Position numbers and translations under genes: made by a program. A stretch of 64,000 nt of DNA from Dyadobacter luteus (lineage in GTDB: Bacteria; Bacteroidota; Bacteroidia; Cytophagales; Spirosomataceae), in the NCBI RefSeq assembly GCF_003383615.1, contig NZ_QNUL01000004.1, positions 1 through 64,000 of the forward strand. Reading direction: 5' to 3'. Position 1 is the stretch's first letter, and every line of letters starts with the position of its first letter. Positions 63,677 to 64,000 of this stretch are shown here, piece by piece. Under the pieces are notes generated by a model. It was given only the letters and a program-made list of their open reading frames with translations, made no database searches and was not told the origin of the DNA.

Positions 63677-64000
63677 ATGAAAAATCACTTTACTGCTTTG
63701 TTGTTATTATTGACAGTCCTGGTAACAGGCTGTGGGGAGAAATCTGAAGAGGTAGATCCAGTCCTGAAAACCGACGGAGCTTCCCTGCAACTCTTTTTTG
63801 AAAGAGAAGGTCATCTTACCAGACTTGTTGACAGAGTCAATGACACGCTTCAGGTACGATGGAAACCTGAGTGGAGTGGAGTGGTTAGCGAAAAAGTAAA
63901 TGACAGTACCTACCTCGCTTATGTCGCACTTGTTCCGGGGATTTACCATACACAGTTAAATGAGCAGATCAGCAATGGGAATGTACAGGGATACAGCAGG
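63677..64000 (+). CDS. Lipoprotein, partial (runs off the window)
   Basis: The first 108 codons of a gene cut by the window edge. The signal peptide MKNHFTALLLLLTVLVTGC ends in a lipobox with Cys at residue 19. The visible mature part (LQLFFEREGHLTRLVDRVND and onward) is beta-rich and hydrophilic and I do not recognise it. It is probably an activator-dependent gene, given the FNR-type box and lone -7 element upstream. Confidence 0.75.
   Translation, partial: MKNHFTALLLLLTVLVTGCGEKSEEVDPVLKTDGASLQLFFEREGHLTRLVDRVNDTLQVRWKPEWSGVVSEKVNDSTYLAYVALVPGIYHTQLNEQISNGNVQGYSR

Noticed and set aside
1..64000. CRISPR arrays, tRNA or rRNA genes, transposases, integrases or attachment sites
   Set aside because: I saw no regularly spaced repeats, tRNA-like cloverleaf, rRNA core sequence or mobile-element protein on either strand.

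Overview
The window looks like a chromosomal segment of a Bacteroidota bacterium of the order Cytophagales, most like Dyadobacter or another member of the Spirosomaceae. This is inferred from gene content: two SusC/SusD pairs, an ECF sigma/FecR pair, an STN-containing SusC, many lipoproteins, secreted Gfo/Idh and GH43 proteins, and promoters of the Bacteroidota type (TTTG, about 17-21 bp, TAnnTTTG). I found no rRNA, tRNA, CRISPR array, insertion sequence, phage or plasmid signature. It reads as ordinary chromosome with accessory nutrient-uptake loci.

Layout. 1-9413: secreted phospholipase C, a 1.3-kb non-coding stretch with a decayed repeat-protein gene, a secreted Gfo/Idh oxidoreductase, a BNR-repeat protein, three unrelated small lipoproteins and a DeoR-family regulator. 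9414-17511: a divergent control region with three evenly spaced operator-like inverted repeats, then SusC, SusD, a GntP-type transporter, a gene fossil, a RidA-family protein and an M19 dipeptidase. I read this as one DeoR-controlled uptake and processing locus. 17850-21041: an arsenic operon (arsR, arsM-like methyltransferase, acr3, metallophosphoesterase) with two near-identical ArsR-type boxes. 21295-25461: a DUF2147 protein, a three-gene membrane module ending in a PepSY protein (iron-uptake type), a MazG-like pyrophosphohydrolase and dtd.

25693-43713: a long plus-strand block that begins with an ECF sigma factor and FecR, then STN-SusC/SusD, two tandem M20-family amidohydrolases, a LolDE-like ABC transporter with a DUF3299-like protein, and two tandem secreted zinc metalloproteases. 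The contents point to peptide or amide scavenging, though a single regulon is inferred. 43935-50218: L-serine dehydratase and a secreted thioredoxin-like protein, then a minus-strand GH43 pair and an rsmA-mgtE pair.

50299-64000: a 1204-residue hybrid histidine kinase, a GNAT acetyltransferase, an outer-membrane beta-barrel receptor, a minus-strand run (BatA-domain protein, purK, purE, LysM protein), a small membrane protein, a Crp/Fnr regulator, and the 5' end of a lipoprotein gene preceded by a perfect FNR-type box.

The best candidates for something undescribed are regulatory: the triple phased operator array at 9495-9633 and the Crp/Fnr gene with an FNR-type box at 63609-63624. Two decayed genes (3387-3665 and 15803-15910) are also visible. 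No wholly new multi-gene system is evident.
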